Origin: Kaistia dalseonensis
GTDB taxonomy: Bacteria > Pseudomonadota > Alphaproteobacteria > Rhizobiales > Kaistiaceae
Assembly (NCBI RefSeq): GCF_030814715.1
Contig: NZ_JAUSVO010000001.1
Location: forward strand, 124,001 to 188,000
DNA length: 64,000 nt
Reading direction: 5' to 3'
Shown here in pieces: positions 27,612 to 37,018 of the stretch (positions within the stretch are counted from its first letter, which is position 1; the number at the start of each line of letters is the position of its first letter). The translations under genes and the position numbers were made by a program. The notes under the pieces are model-generated. The model was not told the origin of the DNA and ran no database searches. It saw only the letters and a program-made list of their open reading frames with translations.

Positions 27612-27932
27612 CTCAGCTTCGAACGCCTCGTGATCCGGAGCCCCGCACGGAATTATCGGAGGAAGCACGGCAGAAAAAAGTCGACGCCGATTCGTGGCGC
27701 TCGGATGCGGTCTTGTGCACGCTCATGGGTGAAGCATTTTGGTGAATGAACCCCCAATGAAGAGCGTTAACGGTTCGTGAACATCTACCGCGAACGCTCC
27801 GGACTTGCCAGACCCGCCGATCGAGGCACATTGTCGTTTCCCGAAGCCTGTTGCCGGCAAAGTTCGCACCGAACTTTTCGTGATTGCCGCCCCCGATATC
27901 TAATGACCCCCCAGTTCCAAGAGAGTCCCTGA
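27612..27932. other. divergent promoter region lptF/pepA
   Basis: This 321-bp gap lies between divergently transcribed lptF and pepA and must carry both promoters. The stretch 27720-27790 is less GC-rich than its surroundings and is the likeliest promoter core. I could not identify a convincing -35/-10 pair or operator, and no coding frame looks real. Confidence 0.5.
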
Positions 27933-29441
27933 ATGACCGAGCGTCCCTCCATTTCATTCCACAAATCCGCCACGCCGGAGGCCGGCACTGTGGTGCTGTT
28001 CACGGACGAGACGCTGGCGCTCGGGCCGTCGGCTGCGACGCTCGGCATTGCGGAGCTTTTCGCCAAGGCGGCTGCGACGGCGGAGTTCAAGGGCAAGAGC
28101 CTCTCCGTGCTCGACCTGCTGGCGCCGGCCAATGCAGCCTTCGATCGTCTGGTGGTGGTCGGTCTCGGCAAGGCCGCCACACTGGCTGAGCTCGATTGGG
28201 CGCGCCTCGGCGGCGTGATCATCGCCGCCCTGCGCAAGGGTGAATCGGCGCTGCTTTTCGCCGAAAGGCCTGACGGGACAGCGATTTCGCCGGACCAGCT
28301 GGCCGATATCGGCCTCGGCGCCGTGCTGCGCGCCTATACGTTCGATCGCTACAAGAGCAAGAAGAACGGCGAGGCCAATGGCAATGGCGCGGCCACCAAG
28401 CCGCCGGCCTCCCTCGGCATCATCACGCCGGATGCGTCGAAGGCCAAGAAGGTCTGGGCGAGCCGCTCCGCCGTTGCAGATGGTGCGATCCTTGCTCGCG
28501 ATCTGGTCAATGAGCCGGCCAACGTGCTTGGCCCAGTCGAGTTTGCCGAAAAGGCCGCGGCGCTCGAGGCGCTCGGCGTCACGATCGAGACACTGACCGA
28601 AAAGCAGATGAAGAAGCTCGGCATGCGCGCCCTGCTCGGCGTCGCGCAGGGGTCCGTCCGTCCGCCGCGCCTGGTCGCCATGCGCTGGAACGGGTCGAAA
28701 TCGAAGGACAAGCCGATCGCTTTTGTGGGCAAAGGTGTCGTATTCGACACAGGCGGCATTTCAATCAAGCCGGCCGGCGGCATGGAAGACATGAAGGGCG
28801 ACATGGGCGGTGCCGCCGCGGTGGTCGGGCTGATGCATGCGCTTGCCGCGCGTGACGCCAAGGTCAACGCGATCGGCATTATCGGCATCGTCGAAAACAT
28901 GCCCGACGGCAATGCGCAGCGCCCCGGCGATATTGTCGAGGCCGCGTCCGGCGTTACCATCGAGGTGATCAACACCGATGCGGAAGGCCGCCTCGTGCTC
29001 GCCGACGCGCTCTGGTACGTCCAGAAGGAATATGAGCCGCGGGTCATCATCGACCTCGCCACCCTGACCGGAGCGATCATTGTCGCACTCGGCCATGACC
29101 ATGCCGGCATGTTCGCCACTGACGATGCGCTCGCGGCCGCTCTCTCCAAGGCTGGCGAGGCGACGGGCGAGAAGGTGTGGCGCATGCCGCTCGGCGCCGC
29201 CTATGACAAGCAGATCGAGTCGAAATTTGCCGACATCAAGAATACGGGCGGCCGCGACGCCGGTTCGATCACGGCGGCGCAGTTCCTGAAGCGGTTCGTC
29301 ACCGATGGGACGGCCTGGGCGCATCTCGACATTGCCGGCACTGCGATGGGCTCGCCGCAGAGCGAGATCAACCGCTCCTGGGCCTCGGGCTGGGGTGTGC
29401 GACTGCTCGATCGGCTCGTCGCCGATAATTACGAGGGCTGA
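27933..29441 (+). CDS. pepA: leucyl aminopeptidase (M17)
   Basis: This 502-aa cytosolic metallopeptidase removes N-terminal residues from peptides. It has the catalytic-domain motifs [20 protein letters not shown] (Lys and Asp ligands), the signature [12 protein letters not shown], and [10 protein letters not shown]. The N-terminal domain (about 1-170) has a Gly/Ala/Lys-rich insertion around residue 150, which is a common variation. Its last 13 bp overlap convergently with the next gene on the minus strand. Confidence 0.96.
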   Translation: MTERPSISFHKSATPEAGTVVLFTDETLALGPSAATLGIAELFAKAAATAEFKGKSLSVLDLLAPANAAFDRLVVVGLGKAATLAELDWARLGGVIIAALRKGESALLFAERPDGTAISPDQLADIGLGAVLRAYTFDRYKSKKNGEANGNGAATKPPASLGIITPDASKAKKVWASRSAVADGAILARDLVNEPANVLGPVEFAEKAAALEALGVTIETLTEKQMKKLGMRALLGVAQGSVRPPRLVAMRWNGSKSKDKPIAFVGKGVVFDTGGISIKPAGGMEDMKGDMGGAAAVVGLMHALAARDAKVNAIGIIGIVENMPDGNAQRPGDIVEAASGVTIEVINTDAEGRLVLADALWYVQKEYEPRVIIDLATLTGAIIVALGHDHAGMFATDDALAAALSKAGEATGEKVWRMPLGAAYDKQIESKFADIKNTGGRDAGSITAAQFLKRFVTDGTAWAHLDIAGTAMGSPQSEINRSWASGWGVRLLDRLVADNYEG

Positions 29442-30979
29442 GGCGGCCGAATCGCCCAGCGGAAATGTACGGCCGGCACCTTGGATGCCGGCCCGAAGGG
29501 CGCCGTGACTTCGCCGGTTGCGGTGAAGGGGCCGAGCGACTCATAAGGCATGAATGGATAGGGCAGCGCGGCGTTCCAGACGACCAGGACGCCGTCCCTG
29601 GCGATGCGCTCGGCATCGACCCAGGGGTTGATCCGCGGAATGGCCTGAACGAAGACCGAAGGCGCGTCGGGCGAATAGGTCGAGACCAGACCGCTCTCCC
29701 AGGTATCGCCGGCGACGAGCTTGAGCGGCTTGCCGGTCTCCTCGCGCCAGATGGCGGTGAGCTGTTGCGCCAGTTCGGGTGACGGCCAGGCGGTGCGGAG
29801 TGGCGCTGCGCCGATTGCCGGCCCCAATAGGCTTGCGAAGCCCAGCGCCAGCGGCGTCGCCACGAACAGCGCGAGCCATGCGCCGAGCATGGCGGGCAGG
29901 CGGCGCTGGACATAGACTGGTCTGATCCAGAGCAGCAGCGCCAGGCTGAGCCAGACGATCATGGGCGCCCCCCACATATCGCGGAGGCCTTCGCCCGTGA
30001 CCGTCGAGATCAGCGCCGATATGCCGATTGGCGCGACGGCCAGTACGGTGACGTAGCGTCGGATCGAGGGCTCGGCGGTGAAGCTGACCGCACCGACGGT
30101 CGATCGGCCGGCCCATGCGCCGCCGCCGATCGCGAGAACCGCGAGCGCCGCAATGTGATCCAGGATTTGCACCGCCGTGAAGCCGATCGGCCGCATGAAT
30201 CGGCCAAGCGCGCTCAGTTCGTCCGCCCGCTCGACCGCATAGGTCACCGGCAGCCAGCCCGACTGCCAGAGCCAGTAGAAGTGTGGTGCGCTGAGGAGCA
30301 GCGAGATGGCGGTCGCCAGATAGGGTCCGGCGCTGCGCAGTCGCGCGCGCCCCAATGGCTGCGTCAGACCCGCCACGATCAGCGTCAGGACCAGGATGGC
30401 GGCGGAATATTTGGCATAGACGGCAAGGCTCAGCAGCAGGCCGAGCAGCACCCACCAGCCCATCCTGTTGCGCTCGATCGCGCGCCAGAAGACGAACGCG
30501 GCCCAGGCCCAGATCGGCAGCTGGACGATATTCGCGTTGAATTCCGGCGCGGCGATGTTGGCGTAGAAGACCAGGCTGAACAGCAGGACGGCGAGCAGGC
30601 CCGCGCGCTCGTCTCCGATCTGTCGGCCCATCAGAAAGATGGGAATGAAGGTCGCGGCGATGGCGGCGGGACCCAGAAGGAAGAGCGGCCAAACGGCGCC
30701 GCCGAAGACACGAAGCCCCAGCTCGACGGTCCAGACCTGAAGCGGCGGATGCTTGTAATAGCCGAGCTGCAGGTCGCGGCTCCACGCGATGTTCTCGATC
30801 ATGTCGAGCGACTGCGACCGGAACAGCAGGACAGGGATCAGCGTCCACAGCAGGACCTGGCCAAGCAGGACCCAATAGAAGAACTGCAGCGGGCGATGCT
30901 CGAAATACCAGGCGAGCCGACCGCCGAGGCCGGTCGGCATCAGATCAGCGCGAGGCGCATGGTCGAGCTGAACAGTCAA
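29429..30979 (-). CDS. GT39/ArnT-type glycosyltransferase
   Basis: This multi-pass membrane protein of about 516 aa has the ArnT/PMT_2 pattern. After the first helix comes a loop with an acidic residue and the conserved [11 protein letters not shown] motif (lipid-linked sugar transferases of rhizobia keep this YxxHPP). Ten or more hydrophobic helices follow, then a C-terminal soluble part of about 130 residues. It probably transfers a sugar from a polyprenyl phosphate to an envelope acceptor such as lipid A. The start is uncertain: TTG 30979 has GAGG 6 bp upstream, ATG 30940 has no clear ribosome-binding site, and TTG 31015 gives the longest form. It lies between pepA and holC. Confidence 0.82.
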   Translation of the reverse strand: MTVQLDHAPRADLMPTGLGGRLAWYFEHRPLQFFYWVLLGQVLLWTLIPVLLFRSQSLDMIENIAWSRDLQLGYYKHPPLQVWTVELGLRVFGGAVWPLFLLGPAAIAATFIPIFLMGRQIGDERAGLLAVLLFSLVFYANIAAPEFNANIVQLPIWAWAAFVFWRAIERNRMGWWVLLGLLLSLAVYAKYSAAILVLTLIVAGLTQPLGRARLRSAGPYLATAISLLLSAPHFYWLWQSGWLPVTYAVERADELSALGRFMRPIGFTAVQILDHIAALAVLAIGGGAWAGRSTVGAVSFTAEPSIRRYVTVLAVAPIGISALISTVTGEGLRDMWGAPMIVWLSLALLLWIRPVYVQRRLPAMLGAWLALFVATPLALGFASLLGPAIGAAPLRTAWPSPELAQQLTAIWREETGKPLKLVAGDTWESGLVSTYSPDAPSVFVQAIPRINPWVDAERIARDGVLVVWNAALPYPFMPYESLGPFTATGEVTAPFGPASKVPAVHFRWAIRPPQPS

Positions 30980-31159
30980 TTGAGGCCTCGACACATCAAA
31001 CACGATACCCGGCAAACCGATGCTGTGCCCGGCAATCCAGCGCTACGCAGTCGGAGAGATACCCCACGCGTGACCCATACAACGCTTTCCGGCTGGAGGG
31101 CAGGGGGCAGGTGCAGGAGCCGAGTGTTCGCTCCCGCGTCGCGGTGCTAGGGTCCCGAC

Positions 31160-31609
31160 ATGACCGACGTGCTGTTCTACCATCTGCAGCGACAACCGCT
31201 CGAAGCCGTGCTGCCGCCGCTCCTCGAAAAATGCTTGGAGCGGCGCTGGCGCGTGGTTGTCGCGACGGGTTCCGTCGAACGCTGCGACGCGCTCGACGCG
31301 CTGCTTTGGACCTATCGCAGCGAATCATTCCTGCCGCACGGAACCTGGCGGGATGCGGCTGCTGCGCTCCATCCGGTTGTGCTCGCGGCACAGACCGTCA
31401 ATCCCAACCGGGCGAATGTGCGATTCGCCGTTGATGGCGCCCCCCTGGGACCGGTCGGCGATTTCGAGCGCGTGGTCGTCCTCTTCGACGGCAACGATCC
31501 GGACGCGCTGGACCAGGCGCGCTCCGCCTGGCGCGAAGTGAAGACGGCCGGCCATGCGGCGACCTATTGGCAGCAATCCGAGCACGGCCGCTGGGAGAAG
31601 AAGGCCTAG
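31160..31609 (+). CDS. holC: DNA polymerase III chi subunit
   Basis: This 149-aa protein links the clamp loader to SSB during replication. It begins TDVLFYHLQRQPLEAVLPPL and contains LWTYRSESFLPHG, both diagnostic of HolC, and ends in the usual W-x-x-K-like basic tail. In Rhizobiales it follows pepA; here the GT39-type gene intervenes on the other strand. Confidence 0.94.
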   Translation: MTDVLFYHLQRQPLEAVLPPLLEKCLERRWRVVVATGSVERCDALDALLWTYRSESFLPHGTWRDAAAALHPVVLAAQTVNPNRANVRFAVDGAPLGPVGDFERVVVLFDGNDPDALDQARSAWREVKTAGHAATYWQQSEHGRWEKKA

Positions 31610-31652
31610 GCTGGAACGCCCCAGCCTCGACCCCATTCGCGAGCGAACCGGC

Positions 31653-33551
31653 TCAGTCGGCTTCGACCGCAGCGGCTTCCTCTTCGTAGCGCGTCGAGAG
31701 CTCGAGCCAGGTCTCTTCCTGCTCGCCGAGCTTTCGCACCGCATCCGCCCTGTCCTTGGAGAGGAAGGCGGCCTTGGTCGGTGCGCCGCTATAGAGGGAT
31801 GGATCAGCCAGCGCCGCGTCGAGACGCTGAATCTCTTTCTTCAGCTTCTCCATCAAGGTCTCGATATCCTTGATCCTTTTGCGCAAGGGGGCGAGCCCCG
31901 CACGGCGCTGCGCCGATTCGCGGCGCCGCTCCTGCGCCGAGGGGCCCTTGGCGCTTTCGCCGCCGCCACTCCTGGACCGCGAATCCGATCCCTGGACGAT
32001 CAGGCTGCGATAATCATCCATATCGCCTTCGAAATTCTCGACGCCGCCATTGGCGACCAGCAGGAGCCGGTCGACGGAGGCCTCGATCAGGTGGCGATCA
32101 TGGCTGATCAGGATGACGGCGCCCGGATATTCGTTGAGCGCCTGCGTCAGCGCCTCGCGGCTGTCGATGTCGAGATGGTTGGTCGGCTCGTCGAGGATCA
32201 GGAGATTGGCGCCGCGGAACGTGGCGATGCCGAGCAGCAGGCGCGCGCGCTCGCCGCCGGAAAGGTCGCGCGCCGGCGTATCCATCTTGGCGGTGGGAAA
32301 GCCCATCGCGCCGACGCGCGAGCGCACCTGGGCCTCGCTCGCGTCGCGCATCAGCATCCGCACATGCTGCACGGCCGATTCGGCCGGCTGCAGATCGTCG
32401 AGCTGGTGTTGGGCGAAGAAGGCGATCTCGAGCTTGTCGGCGCGGCGCATGGTGCCCGAGAAGGGCGCGAGGCGGCCGGAGAGGAGCTTGGCGAAGGTCG
32501 ACTTGCCATTGCCGTTGGCCCCGAGCAGGCCGATGCGATCCTCGGTATCGATCCGCAGGTCGAGCCGCTTCAGGATCGGCTTGTCGGTCTCATAGCCGAC
32601 CGAGACGTTGTCGAGCGCGATGATCGGCGGCGCGAGGATCCTGGCGGGCGGCGGGAACGAGAAGGGCGTGACGTCCGAATCGACGATGCCGGCGATCGGC
32701 TGCATCTTTTCCAGTGCCTTCATGCGCGATTGCGCCTGCCGTGCCTTGGAAGCCTTGGCCTTGAAGCGGTCGACGAAGGCCTGAAGATGCTTGCGCTGGT
32801 CGTCCTGCTTCTTCTTCAGCTTCGATTGCAGCGCCTGCTTCTCGCGGCGCTGGCGATCGAAGCTGTCATAGCCACCGCGATAGGCGACGAGCTTGCCCTG
32901 GTCGAGATGGACGATCATGTCGACGGCGCGGTTCAGCAGGTCGCGATCATGGCTGATCAGGAAGACCGTGTGCGGATAACGCGCCACGTAGTTTTCCAGC
33001 CACATCGTGCCTTCGAGATCGAGATAGTTGGTCGGCTCGTCGAGAAGCAGCAGGTCCGGCTCCGAGAACAGGACGGCGGCGAGTGCCACGCGCATGCGCC
33101 AGCCACCCGAAAAGGCGGAGCACGGGCGCAACTGCGCCTCGGCGTCGAAGCCGAGGCCCGAGAGGATGGTTCCGGCCCGCGCCTCTGCGGCATGGGCGCC
33201 TATATCGGCGAGGCGGATCTGGATCTCGGCGATGCGATGCGGGTCCGACGCTGTCTCGGCCTCCGCCATCAGCGCGGCGCGCTCCGTATCGGCCTGCAGC
33301 ACGAACTCGATCAGCGATTGCTCGGTGCCCGGCGCTTCCTGGGCGACCTGGCCGATCTTCACGCCGCGTGGAAGGCCGATAGTGCCGCTCTCCGGCGCGA
33401 TATCGCCGGTGACGAGCTTGAACAGCGTCGTCTTGCCGGTGCCATTGCGCCCGACAAAGCCCGCCTTGACGCCATCCGGCAACGCGATACTCGCGCCGTC
33501 CAGAAGGGTGCGGCCGGCTATTCGATAGGTGACTTCATTGACGTGCAACAT
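31653..33551 (-). CDS. ABC-F family ATPase (YheS-like)
   Basis: This 632-aa soluble protein has two ABC domains and no membrane helices. The first Walker A is GRNGTGKT (about 34-41) with signature FSGGW; a linker rich in Lys, Arg and Gln (about 240-290) resembles the P-site tRNA interaction motif of ABC-F factors. The second Walker A is GANGNGKS (about 335-342) with signature LSGGERAR, followed by a charged coiled-coil C-terminal region (about 520-632). Such factors act on ribosomes, either relieving stalls or protecting from antibiotics. Nothing here indicates an antibiotic-resistance specialisation. Confidence 0.92.
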   Translation of the reverse strand: MLHVNEVTYRIAGRTLLDGASIALPDGVKAGFVGRNGTGKTTLFKLVTGDIAPESGTIGLPRGVKIGQVAQEAPGTEQSLIEFVLQADTERAALMAEAETASDPHRIAEIQIRLADIGAHAAEARAGTILSGLGFDAEAQLRPCSAFSGGWRMRVALAAVLFSEPDLLLLDEPTNYLDLEGTMWLENYVARYPHTVFLISHDRDLLNRAVDMIVHLDQGKLVAYRGGYDSFDRQRREKQALQSKLKKKQDDQRKHLQAFVDRFKAKASKARQAQSRMKALEKMQPIAGIVDSDVTPFSFPPPARILAPPIIALDNVSVGYETDKPILKRLDLRIDTEDRIGLLGANGNGKSTFAKLLSGRLAPFSGTMRRADKLEIAFFAQHQLDDLQPAESAVQHVRMLMRDASEAQVRSRVGAMGFPTAKMDTPARDLSGGERARLLLGIATFRGANLLILDEPTNHLDIDSREALTQALNEYPGAVILISHDRHLIEASVDRLLLVANGGVENFEGDMDDYRSLIVQGSDSRSRSGGGESAKGPSAQERRRESAQRRAGLAPLRKRIKDIETLMEKLKKEIQRLDAALADPSLYSGAPTKAAFLSKDRADAVRKLGEQEETWLELSTRYEEEAAAVEAD

Positions 33552-33613
33552 GGCCGGCTATGTGCCGTGCCACGGCGATGAGCGCAAGGCCGGATGCCGA
33601 TGAATCCGACCGG

Positions 33614-34465
33614 CTAGTTGCGGTTCTCGATATCGCGGATGATGAGATCGCTGTGATAGGCGGAGAGCTCGTAGCAGAGCACCAGCTCGTTATGGGCCGC
33701 ATCATAGAGCGACGTCACTGCGCCGCAGCTCTTGGCCCGCACGGTTGGCGGCGAGGGCAGGGCGAAGTCACGGGCGAGGCGGTCGGCCACTTCTTCCAAA
33801 ACGCGGTTGTCCTGCAGGATGGTCGCCTCGACGCTCTCGCCATCCGTCGGCTCGTCATAAGTGACTGCAATGGTGGTTGCAGCCTGGCCATCGACATGGC
33901 GGAGCGGCTTCAGCATGTCGGTCCAGCGTGACCGGACAGTCTGGTACGACGTCGCGCAGCGCGCACGCGCCGCGCTGTCGAGCCCGGAGGCATCGGCGAC
34001 ATCGGAAAAGCCCTGCGGGTCCGCGCCGACCATGTCGCAGATGATCGCGTCGGTCCGCTCGCCATCGAGCGCGTGCCGGTCGGGCAGCGCGACGTCGATC
34101 CCGTTGGCCGACGCCGTCTGGTGACTGGAAAGATGCCAGCTGTCGATGGCGTCGACCAGGGTCTGGTCGCCCGCTCCCGATCGCGGTTCCAGCAGCGTCA
34201 CGGTCGCGAACTGATCGGCGCCGCTCTCGCCATTACCGGCTGCAATGCCATAGCGTTCCATCATCATGTGGCCCGCCTGATGGTAGAGCGCGAAGACCGC
34301 ATTTCCGACGACGAAATCGACGATCTCGGCCTTGTCGCTATCGCTCAGCTCGCGCGGCGAGGCGATATCGACAATGGGGGCAGCGGCCTGCGCAGCCGTG
34401 GCGACGAGGCCGACGGCCAGGACGGCGGAGAGGCGGAGCCATGAGATTCGCGATCGCGTGAACAT
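33614..34465 (-). CDS. DUF4344 metallopeptidase-like exported protein, Glu lost from HExxH
   Basis: This 283-aa protein has a signal peptide (RLSAVLAVGLVATAAQA, to residue 27) and matches DUF4344: a motif where the family has HExxH, LPDRHALDGERTDAIICDMVG and a C-terminal Cys-containing helix (RCATSYQTVRSRW). In this copy the zinc motif reads HQAGH (residues 62-66), so the catalytic Glu is Gln, and the downstream EDAAD-like element is ESGAD (80-84). Metal may still bind, but peptidase activity is doubtful. It lies between the ABC-F and DinB genes. Confidence 0.75.
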   Translation of the reverse strand: MFTRSRISWLRLSAVLAVGLVATAAQAAAPIVDIASPRELSDSDKAEIVDFVVGNAVFALYHQAGHMMMERYGIAAGNGESGADQFATVTLLEPRSGAGDQTLVDAIDSWHLSSHQTASANGIDVALPDRHALDGERTDAIICDMVGADPQGFSDVADASGLDSAARARCATSYQTVRSRWTDMLKPLRHVDGQAATTIAVTYDEPTDGESVEATILQDNRVLEEVADRLARDFALPSPPTVRAKSCGAVTSLYDAAHNELVLCYELSAYHSDLIIRDIENRN

Positions 34466-34566
34466 CCCTCATAGCTGCTCCGGCGGTCGGCCTGAATCAA
34501 GCGATGAAGGTCACATCCCCCGATAAAATTCGGGCGCCAAATGCAACGGCCCGGCGTGACGCTTCG

Positions 34567-35082
34567 TCAGCCGAGCCCCATTCTCGTCGCGCGCTGGAAC
34601 ACGATCAGGTCCAGGCTCTCGCACGCATCCCGTCCACCGACCCGCGTCAGAATGGCCGTCGCCTGCCCGCGGTGGTGGGTCTGGTGATTGAAGACATGGA
34701 GGAGCGCCGAGCCGAGTGGCTGGGTGACGTCGACCGGGTTGCTGATGGGCTGGTAGGTGAAGTTCCCCGCGAGTTCGGCTTCGCCCAGCCGATCGATGAA
34801 CGCGATCATGCGGTCGTCCTCCGCCTGCCGCAACTCTGTCAGCGTGGCGATGTCGTCCGTCAGGATTTCGTCCAGCCGGGTCTGCACCGGACCGTCGCCG
34901 GTCATCCGGCGAAGCCAGATCCGATCGGTAACGACGAGATGGTTGAGCGTGCCGTTCAGCGAATGGAAGAACGCTCCGTGATCGGCGAGATAATCGTCGC
35001 GCGAGACCGCCGCAGCCGCCGCATAGAGCCGAGCATTGGCCCATTTGTTATAGGCGGCGAACATCGCGAAATGGGCCTTCAT
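34567..35082 (-). CDS. DinB/YfiT-family protein
   Basis: This 171-aa four-helix-bundle protein has the three-histidine metal site of the family: one His in NGTLNHLVVTD and two in VFNHQTHHRGQA. DinB-family members include thiol transferases (for example bacillithiol and mycothiol transferases) and damage-inducible proteins; alphaproteobacterial members are mostly uncharacterised. It is transcribed divergently from ndk, 158 bp away. Confidence 0.87.
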   Translation of the reverse strand: MKAHFAMFAAYNKWANARLYAAAAAVSRDDYLADHGAFFHSLNGTLNHLVVTDRIWLRRMTGDGPVQTRLDEILTDDIATLTELRQAEDDRMIAFIDRLGEAELAGNFTYQPISNPVDVTQPLGSALLHVFNHQTHHRGQATAILTRVGGRDACESLDLIVFQRATRMGLG

Positions 35083-35240
35083 GGCGCTCCTCCCCCAGCA
35101 GTGTCGTCGGCAAACTCACGTTTGCGGTGCTTTGCGTTCTACGAATGCGGATCATCTCCCGCAAGCGGCACTCTTGCCGGATTCCGGCCGCGCAGCTATA
35201 CACGCCGCGACTTCACCCACCCCAATAGATAGGACGGACT

Positions 35241-35663
35241 ATGGCGATCGAACGCACCTTTTCGATGATCAAGCCCGATGCGACCAAGCGTAACCTGACC
35301 GGCAAGATCACCGCGAAGCTCGAAGAGGCGGGACTGCGCGTCATCGCTTCGAAGCGCGTATGGATGTCGCGTGCTCAGGCCGAGGGCTTCTACGCCGTCC
35401 ACAAGGACCGTCCGTTCTTCGGCGAACTGGTCGAGACGATGACAGCCGGCCCGACGGTCGTGCAGGTTCTGGAAGGCGAGAACGCCATCCTGAAGAACCG
35501 CGAAGTCATGGGCGCGACCAATCCCGCCAACGCTGCCGAAGGCACGATCCGCAAGGAATTCGCCCTTTCGATCGGCGAGAACTCGGCTCACGGCTCGGAT
35601 GCTCCCGAGACCGCCGCTCAGGAAATCGCCTACTGGTTCTCCGGCGTCGAACTCGTCGGCTGA
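35241..35663 (+). CDS. ndk: nucleoside diphosphate kinase
   Basis: This 140-aa enzyme exchanges gamma-phosphates among NTPs and dNTPs. It has [10 protein letters not shown], the [14 protein letters not shown] segment and the phosphohistidine His 117 in ENSAHGSD. The length is standard. The gene is followed by a two-part palindromic repeat and a strong terminator. Confidence 0.98.
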   Translation: MAIERTFSMIKPDATKRNLTGKITAKLEEAGLRVIASKRVWMSRAQAEGFYAVHKDRPFFGELVETMTAGPTVVQVLEGENAILKNREVMGATNPANAAEGTIRKEFALSIGENSAHGSDAPETAAQEIAYWFSGVELVG

Positions 35664-35674
35664 TCAAGTCGCTC

Positions 35675-35715
35675 TAGAGCTATTCATCGTTTCTTTGAAT
35701 CGATGGATAGCTCTA
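35675..35715. repeat. REP-like palindrome, part 1
   Basis: TAGAGCTAT (35675-35683) pairs with ATAGCTCTA (35707-35715), and inside it CATCG pairs with CGATG across one mismatch. The centre TTTCTTTGAAT is the core I recall from repeated intergenic elements in Rhizobiales genomes. It lies 11 bp after the ndk stop and may also stabilise that mRNA. Confidence 0.65.
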
Positions 35716-35730
35716 ACTCTTTGGTTGATC

Positions 35731-35774
35731 GCGTTTCCTTCACGCGAACCGCATTCCACTTCGCTCGGAAACGC
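35731..35774. repeat. REP-like palindrome, part 2
   Basis: GCGTTTCC (35731-35738) pairs with GGAAACGC (35767-35774), and the inner arms GCGAA (35744-35748) and TTCGC (35760-35764) also pair. The top contains CCGCATTCCAC, another signature of the same Rhizobiales repeat family. Parts 1 and 2 together make an element of about 100 bp. Confidence 0.65.
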
Positions 35775-35785
35775 TCTAGAAGATG

Positions 35786-35815
35786 AAACGGCCGGGCATT
35801 GCCCGGCCGTTTTTG
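35786..35815. terminator. bidirectional Rho-independent terminator
   Basis: ACGGCCGGGC (35788-35797) and GCCCGGCCGT (35801-35810) form a perfect 10-bp stem with an ATT loop. A T run follows on the plus strand and AAA precedes it, so the minus strand also gains T residues. It lies between convergent ndk and the gene ending at 35816 and can end both transcripts. Confidence 0.9.
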
Positions 35816-36268
35816 TCAGTTCTGCCTGTCGTCGCGCACCGTGCGACGGTGGACCCAGCGGTCGATGATGTTGAACGTCAGGTCGTTCACGTCCTTGTTG
35901 AACGTCTCGACGCGGCTTCCTAGCAGCAGGAAGCGTCCGCGCAGTGCAGCCTTGATGACCGGAACGCGATCGACCTTCGGGCTCTCCTGAATGCGCATTC
36001 CGTCATTGAGCCCGCGGCGCTCGTTCATTTCCAGTCGATAGTCGTCATAGGCCGATCGCAGAAATGCGATCACCATGCCCAGTGCGCCGCTCAGGAATCC
36101 GGCCAGGATCGTGCGAAACTGGTAGTCGTTGAATCCCTCGACGTCGGAATAGAGCGCCCAGGTCGTCAGGGCTGCCACGAAGCTGGCTGCGAGGCCGGAC
36201 ACGAAGGCAAGCCAGAAGCTTCTCGTGAACAGCCCGACGACGACCGCAATCACGGCCGATACGATCAT
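35816..36268 (-). CDS. small membrane protein of unknown function
   Basis: This 150-aa protein has three hydrophobic segments (about residues 2-20, 22-40 and 55-72), then a charged cytoplasmic C-terminal half (RSAYDDYRLEMNERRG, RWVHRRTVRDDRQN). No known domain was recognised. ATG 36268 follows a GGAGAGGA ribosome-binding site; the longer frame to 36307 has no such signal. It stops directly beside the shared terminator with ndk. Confidence 0.7.
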   Translation of the reverse strand: MIVSAVIAVVVGLFTRSFWLAFVSGLAASFVAALTTWALYSDVEGFNDYQFRTILAGFLSGALGMVIAFLRSAYDDYRLEMNERRGLNDGMRIQESPKVDRVPVIKAALRGRFLLLGSRVETFNKDVNDLTFNIIDRWVHRRTVRDDRQN

Positions 36269-36368
36269 CTCGTCCTCTCCTTGCCCCCGGCCAAAAGAAT
36301 GCCGCATTCAATGTGAGGCGCCAAGATGGGAGCAAGAAATTGAATAAAGGTTACCAACAACTTAGGAT

Positions 36369-36989
36369 CTAGGTTAGAGCTGTCATGACCGCCTTTTGGT
36401 AGGCTGGGCGTGTCGCCAGCGCCTGATACCAGGCGGAGAGATGAGGCAGGTCCGGGCGCTCGATCGGCATGGCGAACCAGCCATAGATGAAGCAGCCAAG
36501 CGGAATGTCGCCGATGCCAAATGCGGCGCCGGAGAGGAAGGGCTGCCGCGAAAGCGCTTCATCCACGATCGCGAGCAACTTGCCGCAACGCTCAAGTCCC
36601 TGTGCCACGGCCGCCATGTCCCGCTTTTCTGGCTCGGTCCTGACCATGTTCCAGAAGACATCGCGGAACGAGGCGGCAAACGAGCTGGTCGTCCAGTCCA
36701 TCCAGCGATCGCCCTCGGCGCGTTCGGCCGGATCGTCGAGCCAGAGCGTCCCGGCGCCATATTTCGCGGCCAGGTATCGGACGATCGCATTCGATTCCCA
36801 GAGGATGAGATCGCCGTCGCGAATGGTCGGCACGAGGCCGTTCGGGTTCATGGCGCGATAGGCGGCGTCATCGACGATGCCGAAGGCGCCACCGGCCGGG
36901 ATATGCTCATAGGCAAGGCCAAGTTCCTCCAGGCACCAGAGCGCCTTCTTGACGTTGTTGGAATTGCCGCGGCCCCAGATGGTCAGCAT
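36369..36989 (-). CDS. glutathione S-transferase
   Basis: This 206-aa protein has a thioredoxin-like N-domain (MLTIWGRGNSNNVKKALWCL, with Ser/Asn near the glutathione thiol, PNGLVPTIRDGDLILWESNAI binding the gamma-glutamyl part) and an all-helical C-domain (about 88-206). It resembles the rhizobial GST group that starts with IWGR. The substrate is unknown. It follows the HD-domain gene by 29 bp and may be the last gene of the pgsA-moaD-moaE operon. Confidence 0.88.
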   Translation of the reverse strand: MLTIWGRGNSNNVKKALWCLEELGLAYEHIPAGGAFGIVDDAAYRAMNPNGLVPTIRDGDLILWESNAIVRYLAAKYGAGTLWLDDPAERAEGDRWMDWTTSSFAASFRDVFWNMVRTEPEKRDMAAVAQGLERCGKLLAIVDEALSRQPFLSGAAFGIGDIPLGCFIYGWFAMPIERPDLPHLSAWYQALATRPAYQKAVMTALT

Positions 36990-37018
36990 GGTCGGTCTTT
37001 CATTGTTGCGTTGTCGGC

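Noticed and set aside
31653-33551. ABC-F protein as a ribosome-protection resistance factor
   Set aside because: The sequence and core chromosomal position fit housekeeping YheS/Uup-type factors, without features of known resistance subfamilies.
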